Positions 18,066 through 28,363 of a DNA stretch of 64,000 bases are shown one piece after another. Numbering within the stretch: the first letter of the stretch is position 1; each line of letters opens with the position of its first letter. This stretch comes from Alteromonas profundi (lineage in GTDB: Bacteria > Pseudomonadota > Gammaproteobacteria > Enterobacterales > Alteromonadaceae): NCBI RefSeq assembly GCF_010500865.1, contig NZ_JAAAWN010000006.1:62001-126000 (forward strand). The letters run 5' to 3'. The notes beneath the pieces are model-generated. The model did no database searches and was not told the DNA's origin. It saw only the letters and a program-made list of their open reading frames with translations. The translations under genes were made by a program, and so were the position numbers.

Positions 18066-19544
18066 ATGGCTAATTATTTCAACACCCTGTCTCTTCGCCA
18101 GCAGCTAGATCAATTAGGCCGCTGCCGTTTTATGGCACGCGAAGAATTTGCTGACGGATGTCAGTTTTTAAAAGGTAAAAAAATCGTAATCGTAGGTTGC
18201 GGTGCGCAAGGCCTAAACCAAGGCCTGAATATGCGCGATTCAGGGTTAAATGTTTCTTACGCGCTGCGTCAAGCAGCGATTGATGAGCAACGTGACTCTT
18301 ACAAGCGTGCAACCAGTAATGGTTTCACAGTAGGTACTTATCAGGACCTTATTCCTGATGCGGATTTGGTTTATAACCTAACTCCTGATAAGCAGCACGC
18401 AAGTGTAGTTGAAGCGGTTATGCCGCTAATGAAGAAAGGCGCAACGCTAAGCTACTCTCACGGTTTTAATATCGTCGAAGAGGGCCAGCAGATTCGTAGC
18501 GACATTACAGTAGTAATGTGCGCACCTAAGAGCCCAGGCTCTGAGGTACGCGAAGAATATAAGCGTGGTTTTGGGGTACCTACCCTAATTGCAGTACACC
18601 CTGAAAACGACCCTGAAGGTAAGGGCTGGGATACTGCAAAAGCCCTGGCAAGTGCTACCGGTGGTGACCGTGCAGGCGTACTAGAATCTTCATTTGTGGC
18701 AGAAGTAAAATCTGACCTTATGGGTGAGCAGACTATCCTTTGTGGTATGCAACAGGTTGCAGCAGTACTTGCCTTTGAAAAGATGGTAGATGATGGCATT
18801 GACCCAGGTTATGCCGGTGCGCTTATTCAGTATGGGCTTGAAGCGATTACTGAAGCACTGAAGATTGGTGGCGTTACGAATATGATGGACCGCCTATCTA
18901 ACCCAGCTAAGCTTAAAGCTTATGAGCTTTCTGAACAATTGACCGACCTTTTGCGTCCATTGTTTGAAAAGCATCAAGACGACATTATTAGTGGCGAGTT
19001 TTCTCGCACTATGATGCAAGACTGGGCGAACGGTGATGCAAACCTTCTTAAATGGCGTGAAGAAACCGGTGAAACCGCGTTTGAAAATGCGCCAGCGTAT
19101 GAGGGTGAAATCAGCGAGCAAGAATTTTTTGACCACGGTATCTTATTAGTTGCCATGATCAAGTGCGGTGTAGAAGTTGCCTTCGACGTAATGGTTGAAG
19201 CAGGTATTTTACCTGAGTCGGCTTACTATGAATCGCTACACGAAACACCACTTATCTCAAATACTATTGCGCGTAAGCGTTTGTATGAAATGAACGTGGT
19301 AATTTCAGATACTGCAGAATATGGAAACTATTTATTTGCTAACGCAGCAATTCCAATTTTGCGTGAAAAGTTTATGCCTGCTATCGACACAACTGTAATA
19401 GGTAAAGGCTTGCCAGCTACTTCTAATCAAGTAGAAAACAAGCGCCTTGTTGATGTTAATGAAGCAATTCGCTCACATGGTGTTGAGCAAGTAGGCAAAA
19501 CCTTGCGTGGCTACATGACTGACATGAAAGCCATCATAGGTTAG
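18066..19544 (+). CDS. ilvC: Ketol-acid reductoisomerase (class II, long form)
   Basis: NADPH- and Mg-dependent enzyme of valine and isoleucine synthesis: isomerises and reduces acetolactate or acetohydroxybutyrate. Starting at 18066 gives 492 residues beginning [14 protein letters not shown], matching E. coli IlvC (491); an upstream ATG at 18021 would add 15 unconserved residues. The Rossmann motif [11 protein letters not shown] is present, and the duplicated C-terminal knotted domain marks the long enterobacterial form. The 5' leader holds an ATCAACG/CGTTGAT inverted repeat (18008-18032). Confidence 0.97.
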   Translation: MANYFNTLSLRQQLDQLGRCRFMAREEFADGCQFLKGKKIVIVGCGAQGLNQGLNMRDSGLNVSYALRQAAIDEQRDSYKRATSNGFTVGTYQDLIPDADLVYNLTPDKQHASVVEAVMPLMKKGATLSYSHGFNIVEEGQQIRSDITVVMCAPKSPGSEVREEYKRGFGVPTLIAVHPENDPEGKGWDTAKALASATGGDRAGVLESSFVAEVKSDLMGEQTILCGMQQVAAVLAFEKMVDDGIDPGYAGALIQYGLEAITEALKIGGVTNMMDRLSNPAKLKAYELSEQLTDLLRPLFEKHQDDIISGEFSRTMMQDWANGDANLLKWREETGETAFENAPAYEGEISEQEFFDHGILLVAMIKCGVEVAFDVMVEAGILPESAYYESLHETPLISNTIARKRLYEMNVVISDTAEYGNYLFANAAIPILREKFMPAIDTTVIGKGLPATSNQVENKRLVDVNEAIRSHGVEQVGKTLRGYMTDMKAIIG

Positions 19545-19582
19545 GACAGTTTCTGTCGTTAGGTGCTTAACTAAGCCCTCTT

Positions 19583-19609
19583 GCCCGACCATTTTGGTCG
19601 GGCTTTTTT
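19583..19609 (+). terminator. Rho-independent terminator of ilvC
   Basis: Stem GCCCGACC/GGTCGGGC, loop ATTTT, then six T. Confidence 0.95.
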
Positions 19610-19669
19610 ATGCCTGATAAAAAACTCACTGCCGTTTGAAGGCGTAATGCTTTTCCACCTTCAAACCTC

Positions 19670-20914
19670 TTAATCGCTGGCCCGTACCTTTTCCGCATAG
19701 GCTACAGCGAGATAAGCTAAACAGAAGAAGATTAAGAAGCCCACCCCGATAGGAAACAAATTTCCATCCAAAAAGCTATCCACTATCAGCGCGATAGGTA
19801 CAGAAAACAAACTCGAAAGAGAGCCAATAATTGCCGCACCTAGCCCCGCCATTTCACCTAATGGCTGCATCGCCATTGAATTTAAGTTGCCAAATAAAAT
19901 ACCGACAAAGAAAAAGCCAGCGAACATAGTTATTAAGGTAGGTAGTAGTGGCGGCAAACCGTCAAAAGCAACAAGTAACCCGAAGTACACCACCGCAAAT
20001 ACGTTTACCCCTTTTAACGCAAATCGACATAATCTACGCATGCCAAATTGCATTACCATCTTGCCGTTAAAGTAAGACGCTAATCCTATAGAAAAAGCTA
20101 ATAGTGCAAAAATATAGGGAAACAGATCGCCAACACCATAAAACACCTGAAAGATCGTTTGAGAAGCACTTAAATAGGCCAAGAACGCTCCGAATACACA
20201 GGCCATGGAAAAGGTATAGCCCATAACTTCTGGGTGGGTAAGAATATATTTAGACGATACGAACAGCTGTTTCCATGCGAAAGGACGACGCCTACTTCTT
20301 ACTAACGTTTCTCCTTGTCGCGCAAAAAACCATATGCCTGAGAGGGTAGCCACCAGCAAAAAGAAGCTAAAAATATGAAACCATGAAAATAGGTTCATTA
20401 CCGTTTGCCCGATAACAGGGGCCAGCATGGGTACTAGGATAAACACCATCATAATAAAAGACATTACGCGAGCCATCGCATCGCCCACATAGAGGTCGCG
20501 GATAATAGCCATAGACGCTATTCTGGGCCCAGATACCCCGAAGGCCTGCACAACCCGCCCCACCAGCATGGTTTCTAAATTCGTGGCCGCCATACAAATA
20601 AATGTGCCAAGCGCAAAAATACATAGGCCTACTAAAATGGTGAGTCTGCGCCCCCTGGCGTCTGAAAACGGGCCAAAAAACAATTGCCCAAAAGCCATAC
20701 CCACAAAAAATACGCTGACGATAAGATGAGTATGGTGTGCCTCTTCTACATTGAGGGCTTCACCTATTTGCAATAGTGCCGGCAACATTGCATCGATGCT
20801 AAGCGCCACCAAAGACGTCATGGTGGCCATTAAGGCAACAAATTCAAAAATACCAAGCGCCGGCTTTTTGCCATGCATAATGACACCAGACGTAGTTTCG
20901 TTTGAATGTGACAT
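19670..20914 (-). CDS. Bcr/CflA family multidrug efflux MFS transporter
   Basis: 414 residues with 12 predicted membrane helices. The Bcr/CflA signature is visible: DAMLPALLQIGEAL in helix 1-2 and FGPFSDARGRR in the loop between helices 2 and 3. Members export chloramphenicol, bicyclomycin, sulfonamides or cysteine by proton antiport; the substrate cannot be told here. Single gene, convergent with ilvC. Confidence 0.9.
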   Translation of the reverse strand: MSHSNETTSGVIMHGKKPALGIFEFVALMATMTSLVALSIDAMLPALLQIGEALNVEEAHHTHLIVSVFFVGMAFGQLFFGPFSDARGRRLTILVGLCIFALGTFICMAATNLETMLVGRVVQAFGVSGPRIASMAIIRDLYVGDAMARVMSFIMMVFILVPMLAPVIGQTVMNLFSWFHIFSFFLLVATLSGIWFFARQGETLVRSRRRPFAWKQLFVSSKYILTHPEVMGYTFSMACVFGAFLAYLSASQTIFQVFYGVGDLFPYIFALLAFSIGLASYFNGKMVMQFGMRRLCRFALKGVNVFAVVYFGLLVAFDGLPPLLPTLITMFAGFFFVGILFGNLNSMAMQPLGEMAGLGAAIIGSLSSLFSVPIALIVDSFLDGNLFPIGVGFLIFFCLAYLAVAYAEKVRASD

Positions 20915-21496
20915 AGAGGTTTTTCCTACAAAAAGGGCTTATCCCTTAAATTTTATACCCTTTTCCACCTTATACCTTTAAGGTTGGTGGTTCAGATAAA
21001 TGGGGGAGCGTTCAGTATGCGTACTAATTAAGCGTATATTAGTTGCGAGCATATTAACCCACTTACAAACAAAAAGCCGCCAGTATCACAACCCACCCTG
21101 GGATTCATTGGCTTGTACATCGAATACGCCCGCTTTGTTTTGTATAGCCTTTTTGCCTTCTAGACCAAGTATATTCGCGCTTTCATGGGGAAATAATCCT
21201 ATCTGGCGATGATCCTTTTTAGGTCATTTTACCTTAAAAACTATGCGGCCGAGTAAGTACACAATGATGAGAAAACCGAGATCAGCCGATGCGTATTCAT
21301 ATTGAGAATGAAGATTCGCAGATGATTAAGGGTTACTCACCGCATATTCTCATTTGTAACGCGTAGGAGCGCTAGGGTGTGTTGGTCATTGTGCTATCAT
21401 GGCACCATATGTACGGCGCTATTTTTCAAATACTCGAAGGAATAGCCAACTACACCGCTTATTTTAATTTCGTGCTAAAAGGATTCGCATTTTTCA
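20915..21496. other. Intergenic region between the MFS gene and tamA
   Basis: Divergent promoter region. Reading all frames I see only short overlapping ORFs with no recognisable product and no clear terminator, tRNA or repeat. Confidence 0.4.
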
Positions 21497-23320
21497 ATGC
21501 CACCGCTTTTTTTCTTGTTATTACATCTAAAGCAACTTGTGCGCTTCTCGGCGCTATTACGTTGGCAAGCCCGCGGATTAAAAACGTTGCTCACTGTGGG
21601 GCTATTGTCAGTACTAAGTATTTCTCAAGCCTACGCCGTCTCTTATACAATCAAAGGGGTAAAGCAGGATAAGTTAAAAAATAATATTCGAATCCATTTG
21701 GCAAATTTAGATGTAGATACAGAGTTACTTTTCGACCCTTTTTGGCAAGACGAAGTAAAATCTACCGTAGCAACGGCAGTTGAACCATTTGGTTACTATA
21801 ATAGCGAGGCCACCGTAACGGTAGAAGATGACAATGTAGTGGTGTCCGTTACCTTACATTCCCCATTAATTGTCGCTAATATCACCCGCGAAATTATCGG
21901 CGCTGGGCGTAGTGACCCCAATTTCAGACAGAAGTTTAATGCCTTTCCCTTAAAAAAAGGCGACGTTCTAATACAACCCGAATACTCTTCCTTTAAGTCC
22001 TCAATGTTTAACTATGCGTTGGCCCACGGTTACTTTGACTTTCATTGGCAAGCAACACGGCTTGACTTAGTGCGAGAAGAAGACGAAGCCAACATTCTAC
22101 TTATTGCACAAAGCGGCCCTCAGTATAATTTTGGCAAACTTAAATTTGTGGGCGAAGATAAGGCGAGAAGCATTATTGCACGCCTCACCCCCTTTGAAGA
22201 AGGTGAACCCTACTCCTCCGCAAAATTAACAGATTTCAACCGTAGACTAAATCAATCTGGGTATTTTAACCGGGTTATTGCGCGGCCAGTGGTTAGTGAA
22301 GCCGAGGGGCTAAACGTACCTATAGAGGTAGCCTTATCACACCGTCCCACCGACACCTATAATGTCTCGTTAGGCGCAGCCACCGACACTGGCCCTAGAG
22401 TAAGATTAGGCTGGGAGCGACCTTGGGTGAATGATAAAGGCCACTCAATTAGTGCCGACCTTTTCGTTTCCGAACCCGAACAATCTCTCACCGCAGATTA
22501 CCGTATTCCAATGCGCAACATCACCCGAGACTATGTAAGTTTCGAGGCAGGCTATCAGTTTATTGAGTACCCCAATACATCAATAGAAAGCGAAACCTTA
22601 TCGCTTTCTACCCATCGATATTGGCAATATGACGAATCGCCTTGGCAGCACGACTTTTCACTCACATATTTAAAGGAAACCTATGATGACGGGGATGCTA
22701 GCGAAGCCACCACCTCGCTAATTATGCCCGGCTATTCGTTAACGTTTCTTGAAAAAGACGATGAACTCAACGTACAAAATGGGCAATATTTTCACGTTTC
22801 AACGCAACTAGGCAGAGACAACTTTGGCTCAGATATCAATATCGTTAAGTCAGTACTTGAGGGCGCGCTGATACATACCTTTGCGGATAAGCACCGAGTG
22901 ACTGTACGCGGCGAACTTGGTGCGATTAAAACCAATGACTTCTCCCAAGTTCCTACCTCTATCCGTTTTTATGCAGGGGGTGACCAAAGTATTCGAGGGT
23001 TTCAATACCGCGATATCTCACCGAAAGCGAGTGTAATAGACCCGGATACTGGGGAGAGTGAAATTGAGTCGGTGGGTGGAAAATACCTTACCACCGCCAG
23101 TGTTGAGTATGCCTATCGCGTGGCTGACAACTGGCGAATTGCCGGGTTTACTGATGCAGGTACCGCCACCAATGACACCAGTACCACCCTAACCTACAGT
23201 GTGGGCTCTGGCTTTCATTGGTTATCACCTATTGGCCCTGTAAGGGTTTATGTTGCACGAGGTTTTGCGCCTGACGAAACCACGTGGCGCCTGCATTTGA
23301 TTCTAGGGCCTGAGCTATGA
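21497..23320 (+). CDS. tamA: Autotransporter assembly factor TamA (Omp85 family)
   Basis: Outer-membrane half of the translocation and assembly module. 607 residues: N-terminal leader with a hydrophobic signal (GLKTLLTVGLLSVLSIS) cleaved near AYA-VS (about residue 48), three POTRA domains (about 50-290), and a 16-strand barrel with the Omp85 IRGF motif (SIRGFQYRDIS). The start is uncertain: the signal is preceded by some 27 residues and the ribosome site is poor, so a later non-ATG start is possible. Its stop overlaps the tamB start (ATGA). Confidence 0.92.
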   Translation: MPPLFFLLLHLKQLVRFSALLRWQARGLKTLLTVGLLSVLSISQAYAVSYTIKGVKQDKLKNNIRIHLANLDVDTELLFDPFWQDEVKSTVATAVEPFGYYNSEATVTVEDDNVVVSVTLHSPLIVANITREIIGAGRSDPNFRQKFNAFPLKKGDVLIQPEYSSFKSSMFNYALAHGYFDFHWQATRLDLVREEDEANILLIAQSGPQYNFGKLKFVGEDKARSIIARLTPFEEGEPYSSAKLTDFNRRLNQSGYFNRVIARPVVSEAEGLNVPIEVALSHRPTDTYNVSLGAATDTGPRVRLGWERPWVNDKGHSISADLFVSEPEQSLTADYRIPMRNITRDYVSFEAGYQFIEYPNTSIESETLSLSTHRYWQYDESPWQHDFSLTYLKETYDDGDASEATTSLIMPGYSLTFLEKDDELNVQNGQYFHVSTQLGRDNFGSDINIVKSVLEGALIHTFADKHRVTVRGELGAIKTNDFSQVPTSIRFYAGGDQSIRGFQYRDISPKASVIDPDTGESEIESVGGKYLTTASVEYAYRVADNWRIAGFTDAGTATNDTSTTLTYSVGSGFHWLSPIGPVRVYVARGFAPDETTWRLHLILGPEL

Positions 23321-26300
23321 AAAAGCGTACTATCTCAGCAATTGTTTTGGCGCCTGTGTTCTTGTTGGTTTTCCTTTATGCGCTACTTATCAGCCCTTTG
23401 GGCGGACCTACTATTGCCTCTATTGCCAATTTTGCCGTGTCAGGGCTTAGTATAGATGACATAGAAGGCGGATTCGCTGAAGCGTTCACCGTGCGAAAAC
23501 TGCATTGGCAAAATGAACAATGGCAGGTTAGCCTAGATGAAGGTGATTTCGACATTACTTGGCGCTGCTTGTTCGAACCTAGGGTCTGTATAAATCATCT
23601 TTCCCTGCGCTCATTACACGTTAAGCAATTGGCTGCGTCCGAAAGTGAAGATGAACAACAGAGCTCGCAAGAATTTTCATTGCCGTTACCGTTCGATGTT
23701 ACCCATGGCGAGCTTGAAGACTTTCGCCTTTCATTATTAACTCAAGACATTCACCTAGCTGCGCTCTCGTTAAACGAACTACAGGGGGAGCAAAAAATAG
23801 AGCTAGGCGAACTTAACGTAAACGCCCTTACGATTAGCATGGAAGCAGCGCCGGCAAGCACACAAGCGACCACGACGAACCAACTGCCCAAAAGCTATGC
23901 CATGTCTTACACGGCCCCTGAATTGCCGACTATTGCCAGCCCAATTCCAATTCTGCTGCACAATTTTTCATTGCGCGAAGCAACACTCGTTCAAGGCCAA
24001 GATGAGCAAACCGTTAGCCTATTAACATTTGAACATCTCTCGTTTGAAAAAAGCGCATTTTCATTATCAAATGTCACCATTGTACACCCCCAAGGCCGCG
24101 TTGAAGGCAACATAGGTGCCACATTAGAAGGCACATATCCACTGGAAGTGAATATAACTGGCGCGGTGAATATTGATGGTGGGGAAACCCCACAACGTTT
24201 TGACGTTGACGCCTCGGGGTCATTGGCCGCCCTTCAGCTTGGTGTAGAAACGGATGGAATGTTTAATGGTGTTATTCAGTTAAATGCCAATGTTCTTGAT
24301 GACAGTTTGCCGATGTCGTTTACCGCCCGCTGGCGCGAACAACCGCTACCATCGATGCCTTCTGCTACCTTACATGAGGGGACTATTTCACTGAAAGGAG
24401 AAATGGGTGACTACCTATTAACGGGAAATAGTGCAGCAACCGTACCAGAGATGGGCAAAGTACCGGTAGATCTAAACGTTATTTTAAAAGAGAAAAACAT
24501 CTATGTTACTCAGGCGCAAATTAGTGCCCTTGGGGGCACATTAAGCAATACAGGCACCTTATACTTAGATCAAGCCATTTCCTGGCAAGGTAATACAACA
24601 CTTAGCGAAGTGTCGGCCACCCAGTTCTCTCGCTATGCACCAGAGAAAATTTCAGGTCAGTTTGATAGCGTTATGCAATGGACACAGCGCGGTCTAGAAG
24701 TCAGCATTCAAGATGCTGCGCTTGATGGTGTGCTCCAAAACAAGCCACTTAAAGTGCGCGGGGCGTTGGTCTATTCACAGCCCAATGACTTAGCAGTTGC
24801 CAATTTAAATGTGGAGCAACAGCAGAATCAAATTACCGTTACTGGGCAAGTATTTAATAATCGCTATTTGAATGCCGACATCAACATGAACATAGCGGCT
24901 ATCTCTAGTTTATACCCAGATGTTAGCGGGGCCATTAACGGTAAGATTAAGGCTAATGGCCCATGGCAAAACCCCAATGCCGAAGGCAAAATTCTATTTT
25001 CAGATGTCGCCGTATCAGAACAGTTATCTGCCGCTGTTGCTGAGCAAGGGCCCTTTAAGGGATCTTTGGCGATTGACGGTGCGTATACTGGCCACAGGTT
25101 AGGTATTGACGTGGCCTCAAGCGAGCATGATGTCCAATTAACCCTTGATGGAAAATGGCAGAACAATACGTGGGAGGGGCAAATAGAAAGTAGCCGTTTA
25201 AATGTAGCCCATATGCAATGGAATTTGCAATCGCCGTTCTCTTTAAGTGTAGATACCACCTCCTTTAATACCAGTGTTGGCGACCACTGTTGGTTGTCGC
25301 GACGTGAAGGTGAGCTGTGCATTGATAACATCGACTATCGCGACAGTAATGCGCAATGGGCGCTTTCTGCCTCAGATTTACCCCTTGGACTGTGGGCCCA
25401 CGAGCTTCTGCCCGAAGTTGTTTCTAAGGCATCAGAGGCAACCTTGTCATTTTCAACGAAGGGCAAATATTCCCCGCAAAACCCAATTGACGCTACGTTT
25501 AATGCGCAAGTATCGCCCGCTCAGTGGCAGTTAGGCACACGTCGACCGCTCACCATTAATATTAGCGATGTGCAAACTACCGGCGCATTCAACAATGGCG
25601 TTTTAACCACACAGTCAGTGATTACCAGTGACGACTTAGGTCATGTGGAAGTAAACCTTAAAAGCGAATTACTTGAGGAGAACACCCCAGTTTCTGGCCA
25701 AGTCGTGCTAAACGATATTGACGTGGCGCCCCTTAAACCATTGTCTCCCGCCATTAGAACCTTAACAGGGGTATTAAACGGCAATATTTCAATAAACGGC
25801 AATGTTGCCTCGCCGAAATTAAGCGGCAACATGTCCATTTCTAATGGCGCCATTGATATTGAAGATACGCCAGTATCGCTAGAAGACTGGCAACAAACGA
25901 TTACGTTAAACGGCCAGCAAGCAGAATTTGATGGGCGCTTTATTCTTGGCGGTGGTGAAGGCTCACTCGATGGTAGCTTCTCGTGGAACGACCAACCTAC
26001 TGCGTCGATAAATGTGAAAGGCAAAAACTTCGAAGTCAGGCAGCCGAATATGCGTTTGCATGTATCGCCAGACATTTCTGTGGCAGCTACCACCGAAAAA
26101 GTGGACGTCACGGGCAGTGTTAATATTCCTTGGGCACGCATTGAAATAGAATCGCTGCCAGAAAGTGCAGTATCACCCTCTAAAGATGTACATTTGCGCG
26201 GAGAACCACCTAAAGAGGAGCCGCTGGATATTGTTCATGCTTCAGTAATGGTGGGAATTGATAGAAAGAAAACCGGCGAAGTGCAATTTGAGGCCTTCGG

Positions 26301-27063
26301 CTTAAAAGCCAGTCTGCATGGTGGTATAAGAGTGAACACCCAACCCGCGCTTGTCGGCTATGGTGACTTACAAATTTTAAACGGTCGTTACAACGCATAT
26401 GGCCAGCAGCTTGTTATACAAACTGGTGAAGTACAGTTTAATGGCCCTATAGACCAGCCTATGTTACTGGTTGAAGCCATACGCGATCCAGATAAGACCG
26501 ATGACGATGTTATCGCCGGTATACGCATTGATGGAGCTGCTGACGCGCCCAGCATTAACCTATTTTCAGACCCTGCAATGGACCAACAAAATGTTCTTTC
26601 TTATTTACTCACTGGGGAAGGCGCAGACTCTTCATCGGGCAGTCAAGATCCAAACTATGCAGCTTTATTATTAGGGTTTGGTCTATCAAACACGAAAACC
26701 CTTACCGGCTCGGTGGGCGAGGCCATTGGTATCGATGACTTTAGTTTAAGTACAAATGAATCGAAATTGTCAGTAAAGGGGCAAATTAATGATCGCTTGT
26801 CTGTGGAGTACAATGTAGATGTAGGGCTTAGCAACAATGATACAAACGCCACCCTTCGTCGCCGTCAAGCGCCCCCCGATTTAGCGCTTAGATACCGCCT
26901 ACTTCCTCGTTTGTTCTTAGAAGCGGTACAAACCACCATTGAAGATCAATCTGAATTTGCTTTAGACCTCTACTATGAGTTTTTCGTAGGCGTTGAAGAT
27001 GAAGAAAAAAGAGCGAAGCGCAAGCGGCGGGCAAAAACAGATAATGAAGATGATGAAGAATAA
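23317..27063 (+). CDS. tamB: Translocation and assembly module protein TamB
   Basis: 1248 residues: one N-terminal membrane anchor (about 8-27), a very long beta-helical AsmA-like region spanning the periplasm, and the C-terminal DUF490/TamB domain (GVRVNTQPALVGYGDLQILNGRY-type repeat and LSYLLTGEGAD). It pairs with TamA for insertion of some outer-membrane proteins; recent work assigns TamB-like proteins to phospholipid transport to the outer membrane. The C-terminus is highly charged (KRAKRKRRAKTDNEDDEE). Length close to E. coli TamB (1259). Confidence 0.95.
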   Translation: MKKRTISAIVLAPVFLLVFLYALLISPLGGPTIASIANFAVSGLSIDDIEGGFAEAFTVRKLHWQNEQWQVSLDEGDFDITWRCLFEPRVCINHLSLRSLHVKQLAASESEDEQQSSQEFSLPLPFDVTHGELEDFRLSLLTQDIHLAALSLNELQGEQKIELGELNVNALTISMEAAPASTQATTTNQLPKSYAMSYTAPELPTIASPIPILLHNFSLREATLVQGQDEQTVSLLTFEHLSFEKSAFSLSNVTIVHPQGRVEGNIGATLEGTYPLEVNITGAVNIDGGETPQRFDVDASGSLAALQLGVETDGMFNGVIQLNANVLDDSLPMSFTARWREQPLPSMPSATLHEGTISLKGEMGDYLLTGNSAATVPEMGKVPVDLNVILKEKNIYVTQAQISALGGTLSNTGTLYLDQAISWQGNTTLSEVSATQFSRYAPEKISGQFDSVMQWTQRGLEVSIQDAALDGVLQNKPLKVRGALVYSQPNDLAVANLNVEQQQNQITVTGQVFNNRYLNADINMNIAAISSLYPDVSGAINGKIKANGPWQNPNAEGKILFSDVAVSEQLSAAVAEQGPFKGSLAIDGAYTGHRLGIDVASSEHDVQLTLDGKWQNNTWEGQIESSRLNVAHMQWNLQSPFSLSVDTTSFNTSVGDHCWLSRREGELCIDNIDYRDSNAQWALSASDLPLGLWAHELLPEVVSKASEATLSFSTKGKYSPQNPIDATFNAQVSPAQWQLGTRRPLTINISDVQTTGAFNNGVLTTQSVITSDDLGHVEVNLKSELLEENTPVSGQVVLNDIDVAPLKPLSPAIRTLTGVLNGNISINGNVASPKLSGNMSISNGAIDIEDTPVSLEDWQQTITLNGQQAEFDGRFILGGGEGSLDGSFSWNDQPTASINVKGKNFEVRQPNMRLHVSPDISVAATTEKVDVTGSVNIPWARIEIESLPESAVSPSKDVHLRGEPPKEEPLDIVHASVMVGIDRKKTGEVQFEAFGLKASLHGGIRVNTQPALVGYGDLQILNGRYNAYGQQLVIQTGEVQFNGPIDQPMLLVEAIRDPDKTDDDVIAGIRIDGAADAPSINLFSDPAMDQQNVLSYLLTGEGADSSSGSQDPNYAALLLGFGLSNTKTLTGSVGEAIGIDDFSLSTNESKLSVKGQINDRLSVEYNVDVGLSNNDTNATLRRRQAPPDLALRYRLLPRLFLEAVQTTIEDQSEFALDLYYEFFVGVEDEEKRAKRKRRAKTDNEDDEE

Positions 27064-27081
27064 ATGAAATAGACAGTAGAT

Positions 27082-27106
27082 GGGGCGCGATTATCGTGCC
27101 CCTTTT
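27082..27106 (+). terminator. Terminator of tamAB
   Basis: GGGGCGCGA/TCGTGCCCC stem with one wobble pair, TTA loop and four T; 18 bp after the tamB stop. Confidence 0.8.
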
Positions 27107-27109
27107 CGT

Positions 27110-27682
27110 TTAACGTATCTCTTGCATTTCTCGTAAACTGCGCAGTTTTTCTTGCAGTCGTTTTTGCCGCTTATTGGCCAATACATACCACACCGCCATA
27201 CCCCCACTTATTGTTAGAACAATAAATATATTTCGGATTATTTTCTCATCGCTTAGGGCACCATAAAAATACCGTTCAGTGAAAAACAAACACATGCAAA
27301 GGGATGCAAGCCACGTTGAGTGCTTAGTGATAAAAGCAATGCGAACATTGTTCTCGATTTGCTTAATAAGATGCGTTACATGGCAGTGGGTTTGGTCTGC
27401 GCGATAAAACGCTGCAATTCGCCGCAGCCATAACTGGTATACCAACATGGGTAAAGCGACCGCCAACATAATAGCTTGAAATGCTTGTGAAGCGGGGGAA
27501 AAATCATCCCAAAAACGGTATAGCACATACAGTAGGGGTAGCACTGCGCTGCAATCCAATAACATGAAAAGACGTTGCTTGCGCCTTTCACTGACTAAAC
27601 TTTGTTTTATCTGTGCGAGATCAACAGAAGCAACAGGCTGCGCTTGCCATAATTTAGCAAGATCACGATTTTGATTATCCAC
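27110..27682 (-). CDS. Membrane protein coupled to ECF sigma factor, putative anti-sigma
   Basis: 190 residues: a short cytoplasmic N-terminus (about 1-38: DLAKLWQAQP...), two pairs of hydrophobic helices (about 39-60, 67-88, 122-140, 148-168) and a basic amphipathic tail. GTG start with AAGGAG, overlapping the sigma gene by 8 bp (GTGGATAA), so the two are coupled. Position argues for an anti-sigma factor, but the HxxxCxxC zinc motif of classical zinc anti-sigma proteins is absent. I recognise no named family; function is inferred from context only. Confidence 0.6.
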   Translation of the reverse strand: MDNQNRDLAKLWQAQPVASVDLAQIKQSLVSERRKQRLFMLLDCSAVLPLLYVLYRFWDDFSPASQAFQAIMLAVALPMLVYQLWLRRIAAFYRADQTHCHVTHLIKQIENNVRIAFITKHSTWLASLCMCLFFTERYFYGALSDEKIIRNIFIVLTISGGMAVWYVLANKRQKRLQEKLRSLREMQEIR

Positions 27683-28172
27683 GAGAAGCTCCTTGCATTA
27701 CGCTCTTCTTAGCGCGCTTTAATATTACCCCCACATGACTTTTGCTAAGCCCGCATACGTCGGCTATTTCATCGTAAGATAGCCCCTCTAGCGAAAGCGT
27801 AAGTACTTGGCGAGGTTTAAGGGGCAGTTGCCTTACTGCCTCTAAAAGTTGCTGTAGTGACTGATGTTGACTGGTTACCGTTTCAGGCGAATGCTGGGTA
27901 CTGATATAACTATCACTCGAGTCATCATAGTGCGCCGTATCTACACGCTTAACTTGGTTTGCTACATGGGTTACGGCACGGTTATGGGCGATACGCAAGA
28001 TATAGGTTTTCACGCTACTACTGCCTTCGAAACGTGATAAACCTTGCCACACTGCAATTGCTATTTCCTGCAATAACTCTTGTTGCATTGCATCATTCGC
28101 TTCGTAACTATTGGCTACCCGGCCTAGCAAGGCGCCATATTGTGCGAAGACTGCTTCGAACTCCTGTCCCAC
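27675..28172 (-). CDS. ECF-type RNA polymerase sigma factor
   Basis: 165 residues with sigma region 2 (ELLQEIAIAVWQGLSRFEG, then SVKTYILRIAHNRAV) and region 4 (LPLKPRQVLTLSLEGLSYDEIADVCGLSKSHVGVILKRAKK). No sigma-3 domain. The start is a GTG preceded by AAAGGA; an ATG three bases further upstream is out of frame. Followed by an overlapping membrane protein. A perfect 16-bp palindrome lies about 32-47 bp before the start. The signal sensed is unknown. Confidence 0.9.
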   Translation of the reverse strand: MGQEFEAVFAQYGALLGRVANSYEANDAMQQELLQEIAIAVWQGLSRFEGSSSVKTYILRIAHNRAVTHVANQVKRVDTAHYDDSSDSYISTQHSPETVTSQHQSLQQLLEAVRQLPLKPRQVLTLSLEGLSYDEIADVCGLSKSHVGVILKRAKKSVMQGASRG

Positions 28173-28203
28173 TCATTTTCCTTTTTATTGCTAAATCGCT
28201 ATC

Positions 28204-28219
28204 TAAAGTTCGAACTTTA
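28204..28219. promoter_or_regulatory. Perfect 16-bp palindrome upstream of ECF sigma gene
   Basis: TAAAGTTC-GAACTTTA, with further partial symmetry outside (CTATCT at 28199-28204 and AGATAG at 28221-28226). It sits in the divergent region between the sigma gene and the small membrane protein gene; a likely operator, binding protein unknown. Confidence 0.6.
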
Positions 28220-28363
28220 AAGATAGGCGTAAAGCGCTACGGGATTACCCATCATTCATAATCAATTAGTCAGATGAAACAATAAAATATTACCAACTCG
28301 GTGTAATTTATTTTAAAAACCGAAGACTGAAGGAGTGGATAGCGCACTATTTGGAGGCAAAAA

